Below, piece by piece: positions 16,756 to 25,131 of a stretch of DNA of 64,000 bases. A program made the position numbers and the translations under genes. Origin of the DNA: Acidobacteriota bacterium (GTDB taxonomy: Bacteria; Acidobacteriota; Blastocatellia; Pyrinomonadales; Pyrinomonadaceae); assembly GCA_020200135.1 (NCBI GenBank), contig JAIVJI010000078.1:28428-92427 (forward strand), written 5' to 3'. How positions within the stretch are numbered: the first letter of the stretch is position 1; each line of letters starts with the position of its first letter. The notes beneath the pieces were generated by a model that had not been told where the DNA came from, searched no databases, and saw only the letters and a list, made by a program, of their open reading frames with translations.

Positions 16756-17121
16756 ATGGCTGTGCAATACACCGACAACTGGAGGGCGGCGCGGTCGCGC
16801 GTTGACCGCGCCGCCCTCCAGCTTGTCCGCAGGACGGCGCTCTCAATCGAGGCCGACATCAAGCGCGACATGGCGTCGGAGAAGCACGGCCGAGTCTACG
16901 GCGACCACGTAGCAAGCGCGCCCGGCGAGGCCCCGGCCATAGACACCGGCGTCCTCGTCAACTCGGTTCAGACCTCTCTCGACGGCGCGTATGCGGCCGA
17001 GGTCGGCTCTCCCCAGGAGACGGCGCCGATCCTTGAGACGACGCTCGACCGCCCGGCGTTCGCGCGCGCCGGCAAGCGCGCGAAGAACACCTTCCGCCGC
17101 AACGCCGAGCGGCTCACCTAG
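16756..17121 (+). CDS. HK97 gp10-like neck/tail protein
   Basis: 121 residues from ATG 16756. The middle, EKHGRVYGDHVASAPGEAPA, followed by IDTGVLVNSVQTSL and the ending RPAFARAGKRAKNTF, is the pattern of HK97 gp10-type proteins (a conserved SAPGEPPA..TG.L..S segment) that help join tail to head. A 15-bp perfect inverted repeat overlaps codons 10-22 and may shape translation. Confidence 0.65.
   Translation: MAVQYTDNWRAARSRVDRAALQLVRRTALSIEADIKRDMASEKHGRVYGDHVASAPGEAPAIDTGVLVNSVQTSLDGAYAAEVGSPQETAPILETTLDRPAFARAGKRAKNTFRRNAERLT
16782..16818 (+). repeat. 15-bp perfect inverted repeat at the start of the gp10-like gene
   Basis: GAGGGCGGCGCGGTC (16782-16796) mirrors GACCGCGCCGCCCTC (16804-16818) with a 7-base loop. 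It is GC-only, lies within coding sequence and has no T-run. Confidence 0.75.
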
Positions 17122-17135
17122 AAAGAGGCTCATTC

Positions 17136-17651
17136 ATGCCGAAGAAAGTTCGCGTGTCCGCGTTCGTGGACGCGACGCTGAAGACCACGGCGCTGCTCAC
17201 CTTCCTCGACCCGGAGACCCAGGAGCCGGTGACCGACGAGTTCACCGTCGTCTACTACGCGCTCTCGCCGAAGAAGGCGGCGGAGCTGGACGCCTGGGTC
17301 GAAGACTACGACCGGCGCTACTCCGCGCTCGAAGCCCGGCGCGACGCGCACGAGGCCGAGGAGGCGAAGCGCAGGCTGAAGGCCGAGGCCGAGGGCGGGA
17401 CGTTCGTCGAGCAGCCCTTCGCCGACCCCGAAGAGGTTGAGCTGAAGCACGGCCTGGCGCAGCTCGTCGCGAGGATGGTGCAGAGCATCCCCGACATCGT
17501 CGAGGGCGAGGGCGACGAGGAGCGCCCCGTCGAGATCACGGCCGACCTGCTCTCGACCTTCGCCGCGCAGAACCTGCGCTCGATCCGCGACGCGGTCAGG
17601 AAACACGCCGCCACGGACCCTACGAAGCCCGCCTCCTCGCCCTCTTCATAG
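17136..17651 (+). CDS. Tail assembly chaperone (short form)
   Basis: 171 residues from ATG 17136. An N-terminal domain (VRVSAFVDATLKTTALLTFL, FTVVYYALSPKKAAELDAWV) is followed by a helical charged region. It lies just upstream of the tape measure gene, the standard place for chaperones such as lambda gpG that coat the tape measure during tail assembly. A second open frame in the -1 phase overlaps its end and has no start codon, matching the gpG/gpGT arrangement. Confidence 0.65.
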   Translation: MPKKVRVSAFVDATLKTTALLTFLDPETQEPVTDEFTVVYYALSPKKAAELDAWVEDYDRRYSALEARRDAHEAEEAKRRLKAEAEGGTFVEQPFADPEEVELKHGLAQLVARMVQSIPDIVEGEGDEERPVEITADLLSTFAAQNLRSIRDAVRKHAATDPTKPASSPSS

Positions 17652-17824
17652 CGACGGGCGGGAAGTCGGGCAAAGCGCCGGCGGACTTTGCGTTTCTCCA
17701 GTTGGCCGACCGCTACGGGATCGACCCGCGCGTCATCGAGGAGGAGTGGTCGGAGCGGTCGGTTAATAGACTCTTGATGTACATCGAGGCGCTCGACCTG
17801 GCGCGGTCGGGGAAGCTCGACTGA
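17441..17824 (+). CDS. Tail chaperone C-terminal extension, expressed by -1 frameshift
   Basis: In the -1 phase relative to the chaperone, the frame is open from 17441 (after TGA 17438-17440) to TGA 17822-17824. It has no ATG, GTG or TTG before about 17699, yet encodes a convincing peptide: GPYEARLLALFIATGGKSG, then PADFAFLQLADRYGIDPRV and VNRLLMYIEALDLARSG. This resembles second chaperone products fused by programmed frameshifting. The slip site is not certain; AGGAAAC at 17598-17604 is the most A-rich candidate, with C-runs upstream as alternatives. The listed start marks the open overlap, not translation initiation. Confidence 0.6.
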   Translation, partial: AEARPGAARREDGAEHPRHRRGRGRRGAPRRDHGRPALDLRRAEPALDPRRGQETRRHGPYEARLLALFIATGGKSGKAPADFAFLQLADRYGIDPRVIEEEWSERSVNRLLMYIEALDLARSGKLD

Positions 17825-17848
17825 AGTTTTTCACAGGAGGAAAAGACA

Positions 17849-18064
17849 GTGGCAAACCAGAACGAAACCATAATCCGGGACAGAAGCACGATGCTCGAAG
17901 ACGAGGTCGGCAAGCTGGCAGAACGGCTCGACACTGTCCTGGTGCCTTCGCCGCCAACCAGCGCGGGCACGGAACCGGGGCGCGCCTTAACGTCGCACGT
18001 CCGGGGACGCCTGGAGTCTCTTCTGGAGAAGTTGCGCGACATCCAGACCCGGCTCGAAATCTGA
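17849..18064 (+). CDS. Small coiled-coil phage protein
   Basis: 71 residues with RBS AGGAGG before GTG 17849. Helical heptads at both ends (MLEDEVGKLAERLDTVLV and HVRGRLESLLEKLRDIQTRL) separated by a Pro/Ser linker. No family recognised; it sits between chaperone and tape measure genes. Confidence 0.45.
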   Translation: MANQNETIIRDRSTMLEDEVGKLAERLDTVLVPSPPTSAGTEPGRALTSHVRGRLESLLEKLRDIQTRLEI

Positions 18065-18111
18065 ACCCGGACTTTGACGCTCTTTGACAGCGGGGGCCGA
18101 ATCGCCGACCC

Positions 18112-18141
18112 CCGAAAATCAATCATTTAAGCCGCTACTTT
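18112..18141 (+). promoter_or_regulatory. Candidate phage promoter, copy 4
   Basis: CCGAAAATCA at 18112-18121 with TACTTT at 18136-18141 (offset 24), 21 bases before the tape measure start. Between this and the previous gene there is also a short GC hairpin (CGGGGG...CCCCCG) and two TTTGAC boxes. Confidence 0.55.
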
Positions 18142-18162
18142 AACGGCGGAGGGCGTTGTCCT

Positions 18163-20832
18163 ATGGCCGTTAAAGTAGAAGCGTTTCGTTTAAGTGGCAG
18201 GGTAGAGGTCGACAACCGGCGCGCGCACGCCTCGATGAAGGAGTCGGAGCGCGACGCGAAGGCCGTCGCCGCGTCTTTCAAGGGTCTGAAGGGCGAGGTC
18301 GGCTCGCTCTCGAACTCGCTCAGCAGTTCGGGCGGCCTCATCCCCGGCCTCTCTCACATTTCGCAAATCATCCAGGGCATCCCGCAGATCGGCCAGCTCG
18401 CCGGCGCCCTCCTCTCCCCGTTCAAAGACCTCGCCGAGCAGGGCATCCAGTTCAACATGCTCATCGAGGAGGCGCAGGTCGGCTTCGAGGGCGTGACCGG
18501 CGGGGCGCAGCAGGCGGCGAAGTACGTCAAGGAGCTGACCGACTTCGCGGCCGCGAACCCCATCTTCAACACGCAGGGCACGGTTCGCGCGGCGCAGACG
18601 ATGGCCGTCTTCGGCTTCGAGACGCGCAAGACGACCGACTACCTGAAGGCGTGGGGCAGCGCGCTCGCGGTGGGCGGGCGGTTCAGCGACGAAAACCTCT
18701 ACGAGGTGGCGCGCGCGTTCGGCCAGATGCGGGCGAAGGGCAAGGTCAGCGCCGAGGAGATGGAGCAGGTCGCAGAGCGCGGCGTCCCCGCCTGGCAGAT
18801 GCTCGCGAAGGCCATCGGCAAGACTGAAGCCGAGACGCGCAAGCTGTCGGAGACCGGAAGGCTGAAGGGCAAAGAGGCCGTGGACGCCATCACGGCGATG
18901 CTCAGCACCGACCCGCAGTACGCGGGCGCGGCCGACAAGTACGCGAAGATTCTGAAGGGCCGACTCGCGCAGGCGCAGGACTTGCGCGAGGTCGCGGCCG
19001 GCCAGGCGATGTCGGGCACGACGAAGGAACTGACCCGCACGCTCGAAGCCGCGATGATGGGGGACATCCCGACGCTCGTGAACAAGATGGCCGGCGGCAT
19101 GGACGCGGCGCTGACGCCGGTCTCGCAGCTCATCAGCGCGAGCGTCAGGGGCGTGCTCGGCGGCGGCATCACGTCGGGGCTGGCCGAGGGCATAGAACTC
19201 GGCAGGGGGCTCGTCACCAAGACCGTCGGCGACTTCGCGCTCGACGCCGTGATCTCCCCGTTCAAAAAAATGCTGGGCATCAACTCACCCTCGAAGGTCT
19301 TCGCCGAACTCGGCGGCAACGCCGTGGACGGCTTCGCCTTCGGCAGCGGGGGCAAGGGCGGCCTCGCCAGCGAGGAGAGCAAGCAGAAGCTCAGGCGAGC
19401 GCTCGAAGAGCTTGCGAACGACCCCCGTGTCAAAGCGTGGTTCGAGGTCATCCGCCAGGTCGAGGGCGGCCGCCCCGACGTGATGGCCGGCGGGGCGCGC
19501 GTCAAGAGCGGCCCGCGACACCCCGGCCAGATCGTGCCGCGCAGTGAATGGTACCGCGGGCAGAAGGGCCCGTCGTCGGCCGCGGGCAACTGGCAGATCA
19601 CGCTGACGAACTGGAGGAAGTGGGCTCCCATCCTCGGCCTCGACAACTGGAGTGACCCCAACCAGCAGATGATGGTCGCGCTCGCGCTCTTCGCGGAAGG
19701 GGGCGGCGACGTGTCGCTCCTGAAGGGCGACATGCGCGGCGCGCTGAAGGCGTCTGCGCCGTGGGCGGCGACGCCGCTCTCGCACCTTCCCGGCCACAAG
19801 CCCCTGAACTCTCAGAAGTTCGTCGAGCGGTATCAGGGTCTGGTGAACGGGGGCGCGTCCCCCGCTACCGACGCCGCCCCCGTGCCCGTCAGGGTGGTCG
19901 GCACGGTCGGCGCATCGGCCGGCCCGGCGCGGAGCGACTTCGGCCTTCAGGAAAGCGGCCCCCTGTCCACCGTGCGCGCGAGCCGGGAGCAGCCCATCGA
20001 GCAGACCTACGGGCCTATCGTCACGGAGGCGCCGCTCGTCGATCTGCCGAGGGCGGCGACGGCCGCCGGCTTCGGGATGCGACTCCTGGAGGAGCAGACG
20101 AAGGCGACGACTAAAGTCATGGGCGAGACGGTCGTGAACTGGTCGAAGCTGGTGATGGGGAGCGCCGACCGGCTCAGTCAGTACATGGGCGCCTTCGGCC
20201 AGGTCGCCGGCATGGTGCCTGGTCAGCAGGTCGGGAAGAAGCGCGGCTTCTTCTCGAAGATGCTCGGCTTCGCCGCGCCCTTCCTCAACTTCATCCCCGG
20301 CGTCGGCCCCATCCTCTCGCAGATCGCGAGCATCGGGTCGAGCGCAATCGGCGGCGACTACGCGGGCGCGATCATGGGCGCGGCCGGCGGCTTCTCGTCG
20401 GGCGGCGCGTTCCGGCGTCGCGGCTCCAGCCCGTCGAGCGCCGCCTCGTCGCCGGGCGTCAGCGTCGGGGCCGGGCTTGAGCCGCGCGCCACGGGCGGCC
20501 CCGTCCGCAAGGGGCGCACTTACATCGTCGGCGAGCACCGCGCCGAGGTCTTCGAGCCCGACCAGGACGGCTTCATTCACCCCTCGACCGGCGCCTTCGA
20601 GCGCAGCCGGGGCGGCGGCACGCAGGGCGGCGGCGCGGCTCGCGCCGGGAGTTTCGCGGCGATGATTCAGCGGCTCATTGACCGCATCGAGTCAGTGCCG
20701 CCCGACCACGTCCTGACCGTCGGCAGCCGCAGCGCGCAGGGGCAGAAGGCCATCGCGCAGGGCTGGCGCGGCGGCGTCTCGCGCGACCCCGGCGCCGTCG
20801 AGTTCATGCAGAGGAGGATGCAAACCGCGTGA
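18163..20832 (+). CDS. Tape measure protein with internal lambda-endolysin-like domain
   Basis: 889 residues that set tail length. Residues ~100-260 carry the tape-measure N-terminal domain (NTQGTVRAAQTMAVFGF, later FGQMRAKGKVSAEEMEQVAE, RGVPAWQMLAKAIG). Hydrophobic, Gly-rich membrane-active segments follow (residues ~315-365 and ~690-740). Residues ~425-560 resemble the lambda R/GH104 lytic transglycosylase: FEVIRQVEGGRPD holds the putative catalytic Glu, then SAAGNWQITLTNWRKWAPI, GDMRGALKASAPWA and LPGH. Such domains let the tail open the peptidoglycan during DNA entry. The C-terminus has the common EHRAEVFEPDQDGFI motif. Confidence 0.85.
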   Translation: MAVKVEAFRLSGRVEVDNRRAHASMKESERDAKAVAASFKGLKGEVGSLSNSLSSSGGLIPGLSHISQIIQGIPQIGQLAGALLSPFKDLAEQGIQFNMLIEEAQVGFEGVTGGAQQAAKYVKELTDFAAANPIFNTQGTVRAAQTMAVFGFETRKTTDYLKAWGSALAVGGRFSDENLYEVARAFGQMRAKGKVSAEEMEQVAERGVPAWQMLAKAIGKTEAETRKLSETGRLKGKEAVDAITAMLSTDPQYAGAADKYAKILKGRLAQAQDLREVAAGQAMSGTTKELTRTLEAAMMGDIPTLVNKMAGGMDAALTPVSQLISASVRGVLGGGITSGLAEGIELGRGLVTKTVGDFALDAVISPFKKMLGINSPSKVFAELGGNAVDGFAFGSGGKGGLASEESKQKLRRALEELANDPRVKAWFEVIRQVEGGRPDVMAGGARVKSGPRHPGQIVPRSEWYRGQKGPSSAAGNWQITLTNWRKWAPILGLDNWSDPNQQMMVALALFAEGGGDVSLLKGDMRGALKASAPWAATPLSHLPGHKPLNSQKFVERYQGLVNGGASPATDAAPVPVRVVGTVGASAGPARSDFGLQESGPLSTVRASREQPIEQTYGPIVTEAPLVDLPRAATAAGFGMRLLEEQTKATTKVMGETVVNWSKLVMGSADRLSQYMGAFGQVAGMVPGQQVGKKRGFFSKMLGFAAPFLNFIPGVGPILSQIASIGSSAIGGDYAGAIMGAAGGFSSGGAFRRRGSSPSSAASSPGVSVGAGLEPRATGGPVRKGRTYIVGEHRAEVFEPDQDGFIHPSTGAFERSRGGGTQGGGAARAGSFAAMIQRLIDRIESVPPDHVLTVGSRSAQGQKAIAQGWRGGVSRDPGAVEFMQRRMQTA

Positions 20833-21290
20833 GTGAGAACGGATTCGAGAGGCTGCTGACCGAGGGCTTCCTCTTCGAGGGCACGACCATCAGGGGCGAG
20901 ACGCTGCGCGCCTCCTACGGCTCCGGCTACGGCGAGGGCGCGGTCATCGGCAACCCCGAGGGCCTGCGCTCCTGGAAGGTGCGCGTCGGCGCGCTCCCCA
21001 ACGTCGAGGGCGAGAACACCGTCAACGCCGGCGAGCACGGGCTCCAGACGCGCTTCAAATACCTCTTCGACTTCTTCGTCCGGCACAACGTCCAGAACGC
21101 GCGCAAGCCCTTCTGGGTGCGCGACCCCGTCGACGGCCGTGACTACCTGGCGGAGATCGACGCCGACGAGATGGATTTCAGGATGCTCTCCCGCGTCGTC
21201 ATGTCAACGGGGCTGACGCTGAAGCAGCGGCGCGTCTTCGGGCAGACCTCTCCGGGCGACGCCGCGAGTGAGAACAACCAGGAGATTTAA
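20829..21290 (+). CDS. Distal/minor tail protein
   Basis: 153 residues; GTG 20829 overlaps the tape measure stop. FLFEGTTIRGETLRASYGS followed by KVRVGALPNVEG and FKYLFDFFVRHNVQNARKPF suggests a tail-tip protein of the kind that follows tape measure genes (lambda gpM/DUF2460-like position), linking tube to hub. The specific family is not certain. Confidence 0.5.
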   Translation: MSENGFERLLTEGFLFEGTTIRGETLRASYGSGYGEGAVIGNPEGLRSWKVRVGALPNVEGENTVNAGEHGLQTRFKYLFDFFVRHNVQNARKPFWVRDPVDGRDYLAEIDADEMDFRMLSRVVMSTGLTLKQRRVFGQTSPGDAASENNQEI

Positions 21291-21364
21291 TCTGGCGCAC
21301 TCGCCAAGTATGACGAGCGGCGCCGGCGCGGCCGACATCGTCGCCTTCAGCGATAGGATCCAAC

Positions 21365-23605
21365 GTGAGCACCCTTAGCGCAGAAGACCAGGCCAAGCTC
21401 GAAGCCCTCGAAGGTTTCATCCGCGCGGCGCGCGCGGGCGGCAACGACGTGCAGGTCGCCGAACTCGTCGCCGTGGACTGGCCCGGCACGGACGGCCGCG
21501 TCTACTACGCCTCGACCCAGGCCGACGACACCTGGCCCGGCCTGCGCGACCTGCTCGACGCGCTCGGCGGCGGCCCCGTAGAGCCCCGCCTGAACGGCGG
21601 CCCCTTCCTCGACGTGATGCGGGATTCCGGCATCAGCGACGACTCGGTCTCTTTGAACTTCTGGGAGCCCGACCACGCCATCAGCGACCTCTTCGAGACG
21701 CACGGCGACGGCGCGCGCGTCGAAATCTTCTTCTACTTCCCGCAGGTCGACCTGCTCCTCTCTCAGTGGCACGGCCACCTGCGCCCGCCCGAAGACGCCG
21801 ACGAGGAGAACTTCACGGCCTCGGCCGAGAACGGCTTCATGTCGGTGCAGTTGCCGCTCCCGCGCCGCGCATTCTTCCAGACCTGTCAGGCCGTCTTCGG
21901 CGGGCTGCTGAGGACGCAGGCCGAGATCGACGAGCACGACTGCCCGTGGAATTTGCAACTGACCGAGGAAGAGCGCGGCGGCGCGCCGGCGGTCGGCGTG
22001 CCGGGGAGTGAACTGCTCCCGCCGTGCCCGCGCCGCACGCGCGCCGATTGCGTCGCCCGCCTCGGCGACTCGCGCTTCTGGCTCGCCTTCGACACCGGCA
22101 TCGCGTCGTACCCCGTCGGCTCTCGAGGCGTCATCGCCACCTCGCGCGGGAACGAGACCCGCCTCAAGCGCCCCCTGCGCGTCATCGCCGGCAAGCGCGT
22201 CGTGCGCGACCTCGACCTGCTCGCCTACGTCGTCGAGACCGGCAACCCCTCGCACCCCGAGCGCGGCTCGATCAAGCTGCTCTACGCGGTCGCCGAGGGG
22301 CGCAACCGCTCCCTGCGCCAGCCGAAGGCCAGGGGCGCCCTCATCGGGGCGCAGCACTTCAGCGTGCGGCTCGGCACCAAGGGCCAGCCCTCGACCGGCT
22401 TCACCGTCAACGCCAACAACTACTCCTCGACCGGCATCCTCAACTGCGTGCTCCAGGGCGACTTCCGCACCGTAGACCCGGCGAGCATCCCCGTGGAGAT
22501 CACCGTCGAGGGGCTCGACGACGTGCGCGTCTACGCGAGCGACGACCCCGCGGACTTCGCCGAGGAGTATTCGCAGGACCGCGCCTGGTGGCTCCTGCAC
22601 GCCTACCGGCATAAGCGCTGGGGCCTCGGCGCCGACGTGCGCCGGTTCGTCATGCCCGACTTCATCGACCTCTCCGACTGGTTCGCCGAGACGATCACGT
22701 ACAGGGACAAGGACGGCGTCTCCTACACGGGGCCGCGCTCGACCTTCAACGCCGAGCTGATTGACCGCACCGCCCAGCAGCAGATCAACGACATCTGCCT
22801 CGCCGGCCGCTGCACCGTCCCTTTCCCGTGGGAGGGCCGCTTGCGCGTCTTCCCGCTGAAGAAGCTCTCGGAAGACGAGCTGGCCGCCGCGCCGGTCTTC
22901 ACCGACGACGTAAATCAGTCTGAGTTCGAGCCCAACATCGTCCGCGACGAGCAGACGAGCAAGTCCACGCTCACGCGCTCCGAGGTCTCGGACCGCGAAC
23001 TCCCGAACGCGATCAAGGTCACCTTCGACAACGACCAGAAGGCCAACCGCGAAGAGCCGCTCCTCTTCGACGACGTCGAGCAGCAGCTCCGCGCCGGGCG
23101 CGCCTTCGGGGACACGGGTCGGCGCGCGGTCGAAAAGCCCTACGGCCTGCTCGGCGTGACAGGCGTCGGCGAGGCGTCGCGCCTCGGCGTGCTCCTCAGA
23201 GACCTCGGCGAGTTCGACGAGGGCGGGCTGGTGAACAACCAGCGCATCCGCTTTCAGACATTCTTCACCCAGGCGCTCACGCTCTACAAGTCGAAGGTCA
23301 TCCGCGTGCTCTCCCGGTCGCTCACGAACCGCCGCACGCAGGCACAGAAGTTTGAATACTTCCGGGTGCGGTCGGTGCGCCGGCTCTCGTCCCTGCTCGT
23401 CGAGGTGAGCGCGCAAGCCTACCCCGTCGATTACTACGCGCAGACCGAAGACCTCGCGCCGGGCGTGCCGGGCGGCGTCATCCCCGTCGACCCCGGGCCC
23501 GAGCTGAACCCCGGCGGGCCGGGCGGCGAGTCGCCGAACCCGGTCGTCATCGACTCGGTAGACGCGAGGCGCGACAAGATTCTCATCCGCCTGGGAGGGC
23601 TGTAA
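21365..23605 (+). CDS. Tail tip hub / central tail protein
   Basis: 746 residues from GTG 21365, probably the tail-associated hub or baseplate protein to which fibres attach. The N-terminal part contains a phage tail domain (VAVDWPGTDGRVYYAST, then LNFWEPDHAISDLFETHGDG). The middle has a Cys-rich stretch (CQAVFGGLLRTQ, later HDCPWNLQL, PPCPRRTRADCVARLGDS) similar to the metal-binding hub region of other siphovirus J/gp-like proteins. The C-terminus is Pro/Gly-rich. Size and order after the tape measure support the role. Confidence 0.6.
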   Translation: MSTLSAEDQAKLEALEGFIRAARAGGNDVQVAELVAVDWPGTDGRVYYASTQADDTWPGLRDLLDALGGGPVEPRLNGGPFLDVMRDSGISDDSVSLNFWEPDHAISDLFETHGDGARVEIFFYFPQVDLLLSQWHGHLRPPEDADEENFTASAENGFMSVQLPLPRRAFFQTCQAVFGGLLRTQAEIDEHDCPWNLQLTEEERGGAPAVGVPGSELLPPCPRRTRADCVARLGDSRFWLAFDTGIASYPVGSRGVIATSRGNETRLKRPLRVIAGKRVVRDLDLLAYVVETGNPSHPERGSIKLLYAVAEGRNRSLRQPKARGALIGAQHFSVRLGTKGQPSTGFTVNANNYSSTGILNCVLQGDFRTVDPASIPVEITVEGLDDVRVYASDDPADFAEEYSQDRAWWLLHAYRHKRWGLGADVRRFVMPDFIDLSDWFAETITYRDKDGVSYTGPRSTFNAELIDRTAQQQINDICLAGRCTVPFPWEGRLRVFPLKKLSEDELAAAPVFTDDVNQSEFEPNIVRDEQTSKSTLTRSEVSDRELPNAIKVTFDNDQKANREEPLLFDDVEQQLRAGRAFGDTGRRAVEKPYGLLGVTGVGEASRLGVLLRDLGEFDEGGLVNNQRIRFQTFFTQALTLYKSKVIRVLSRSLTNRRTQAQKFEYFRVRSVRRLSSLLVEVSAQAYPVDYYAQTEDLAPGVPGGVIPVDPGPELNPGGPGGESPNPVVIDSVDARRDKILIRLGGL

Positions 23606-23850
23606 TGCCGTCTGACTACGCCGCCTTCGAGCTGCTCATCGACAACGACGACGGGACGTACACGCCCGTCCCCTCGACGACCGTGAAGGTCTACAACGTG
23701 ACGGGCAGCGCCGCGCTCGCCGACACGGCCAGCGACGCCGGCGGCACCGTGCCGGGCGCGACCGTGGCCGTCGCCGTCGGCACGACGCTCAGGTTCAGCG
23801 TGCAGCTCGCGAACGGCCTGGCGGGCTGCGCAGAGCAGATCACTGTCTAG
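23605..23850 (+). CDS. Small beta-rich tail protein
   Basis: 81 residues; ATG overlaps the hub stop (TAATG). Beta pattern (FELLIDNDDGTYTPVPSTTV, TLRFSVQLANGLAG) resembles a small Ig-like or carbohydrate-binding tail module. Its TAG stop is also the first unit of a heptanucleotide repeat. Confidence 0.45.
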   Translation: MPSDYAAFELLIDNDDGTYTPVPSTTVKVYNVTGSAALADTASDAGGTVPGATVAVAVGTTLRFSVQLANGLAGCAEQITV

Positions 23851-23882
23851 TCAGTAGTCAGTAGTCAGTAGCAAGTAGGCAG
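23848..23882 (+). repeat. Heptamer tandem repeat TAGTCAG x 5
   Basis: Three perfect TAGTCAG units followed by TAGCAAG and TAGGCAG, starting at the stop codon of the upstream gene. Related heptamer arrays occur at several host gene ends in this window. Confidence 0.85.
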
Positions 23883-23898
23883 AGAGGCGCGTCCCTGT

Positions 23899-25131
23899 AT
23901 GGACTTAATTCTCAGACCATCCGGCGGGCAGAACATAGTGCTGCGGCCGCAGGCGCGGCCGACCTGGTACCCCGCGCCGACCGTCGACGCCTACGAGGTC
24001 GAGGTCTGGATGCAGGAGATCGACCCCGACACGGGCGCGCTGCTCGACTCGCCCCGTCTGCTCGGCCGCTTCCCCGCGGTCGGGGAGTTCTCATTCCCCT
24101 ACACGCCGCACTCCGACCGCGACGTGCGCCTCTACTTCATGCCCTACGCGGCCGACGGCACGCCCGGCTTCCCCGACCTCCGCAGCGCGACCCAGATCAC
24201 CGTGCTCTTCCGCCGCGAGACGGACGCGCCCGTCATCGGCCAGGTCGGCGACGCGACGGCCGACACCGTCACCCTCGGCGTGGGCGGCTTCAGCGAGTTC
24301 GTGCGCCGCCGGCGGATTCGCATCGCCGAGTCCCTCGACGGCGGCGGCGCGCTCGTCAGCCCGGTCGAGGTCCTCGTCGAGGAGGACGCGAACCCGCGCG
24401 CCCTCTACATCGACATCTCGCGCACCGGCAACTTCACGCCCGCCTTCTCGTGGGCCGGCGGCGACCCGGCGGCGGGCGGCTTCACCAAAGTCGGCTCCGG
24501 CGTCGCCGAGTCGGCGGGCACCGGCTGGCGCGTCTCGACGACGGGCGCCGACTCGGCGACCTACTACACGAAAGACGTCTGGCCGGCCGCGCCCTTCGCC
24601 GCCGGCTTCACGCTCGAACTCGACCCGCCGCCCGTCGCCCAGACCGACGCCGGCGCGCCCTCTCAGGCCGTCGCCGTGAGGGCCGAGGACGGCGCGCGCC
24701 GCTACGAGCTGCGCTTCGACGGCGACGAGGTTTCCTTAAACGGCGGGGCGGCGCACGCGCACGGCGGGCTGAAGGTGCGCCTGGTCGTCGCCGTCGGCGG
24801 CCTGACCGCCGACCTCTGGGTCGGCGACGCGCTCGCCGAGGACAACGCCGCGGGCGCGGCGACCGCCACCTCCGGGCTCTGGTTCGGCGACCTGGCCGGG
24901 GCCGACGACTCCGACGCCACCTGGCAGAACCTCTCTTACGCGCTGACGCCCGTGCCGACGCGCCTCGCGCAGACCATCTACGTGACGGTCGCGCACTCGT
25001 CCGGCGTCGCGTGGGGCGCGGAGTCGAACGTGCTCGAAGTGACCTTCGCCAACGAGGGGAGCGGGGACGGCGGCTCGGCCGGCGACTTCGACCCCATACC
25101 GAGGAATGAATATGAAATCAGCACTCTGTAG
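23899..25131 (+). CDS. Tail fibre-associated protein with Ig-like and lectin-like modules
   Basis: 410 residues from ATG 23899. The N-terminal ~100 residues are a fibronectin/Ig-like beta module ([32 protein letters not shown]); the middle (residues ~190-350) looks like a concanavalin-type laminin-G fold ([46 protein letters not shown]). Both are common in receptor-binding tail parts. Its end overlaps the next gene by 20 bases. Receptor unknown. Confidence 0.5.
   Translation: MDLILRPSGGQNIVLRPQARPTWYPAPTVDAYEVEVWMQEIDPDTGALLDSPRLLGRFPAVGEFSFPYTPHSDRDVRLYFMPYAADGTPGFPDLRSATQITVLFRRETDAPVIGQVGDATADTVTLGVGGFSEFVRRRRIRIAESLDGGGALVSPVEVLVEEDANPRALYIDISRTGNFTPAFSWAGGDPAAGGFTKVGSGVAESAGTGWRVSTTGADSATYYTKDVWPAAPFAAGFTLELDPPPVAQTDAGAPSQAVAVRAEDGARRYELRFDGDEVSLNGGAAHAHGGLKVRLVVAVGGLTADLWVGDALAEDNAAGAATATSGLWFGDLAGADDSDATWQNLSYALTPVPTRLAQTIYVTVAHSSGVAWGAESNVLEVTFANEGSGDGGSAGDFDPIPRNEYEISTL

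Noticed and set aside
21347..23416. A 689-residue minus-strand open frame
   Set aside because: Antisense of the tail hub gene, with no motif and skewed composition.
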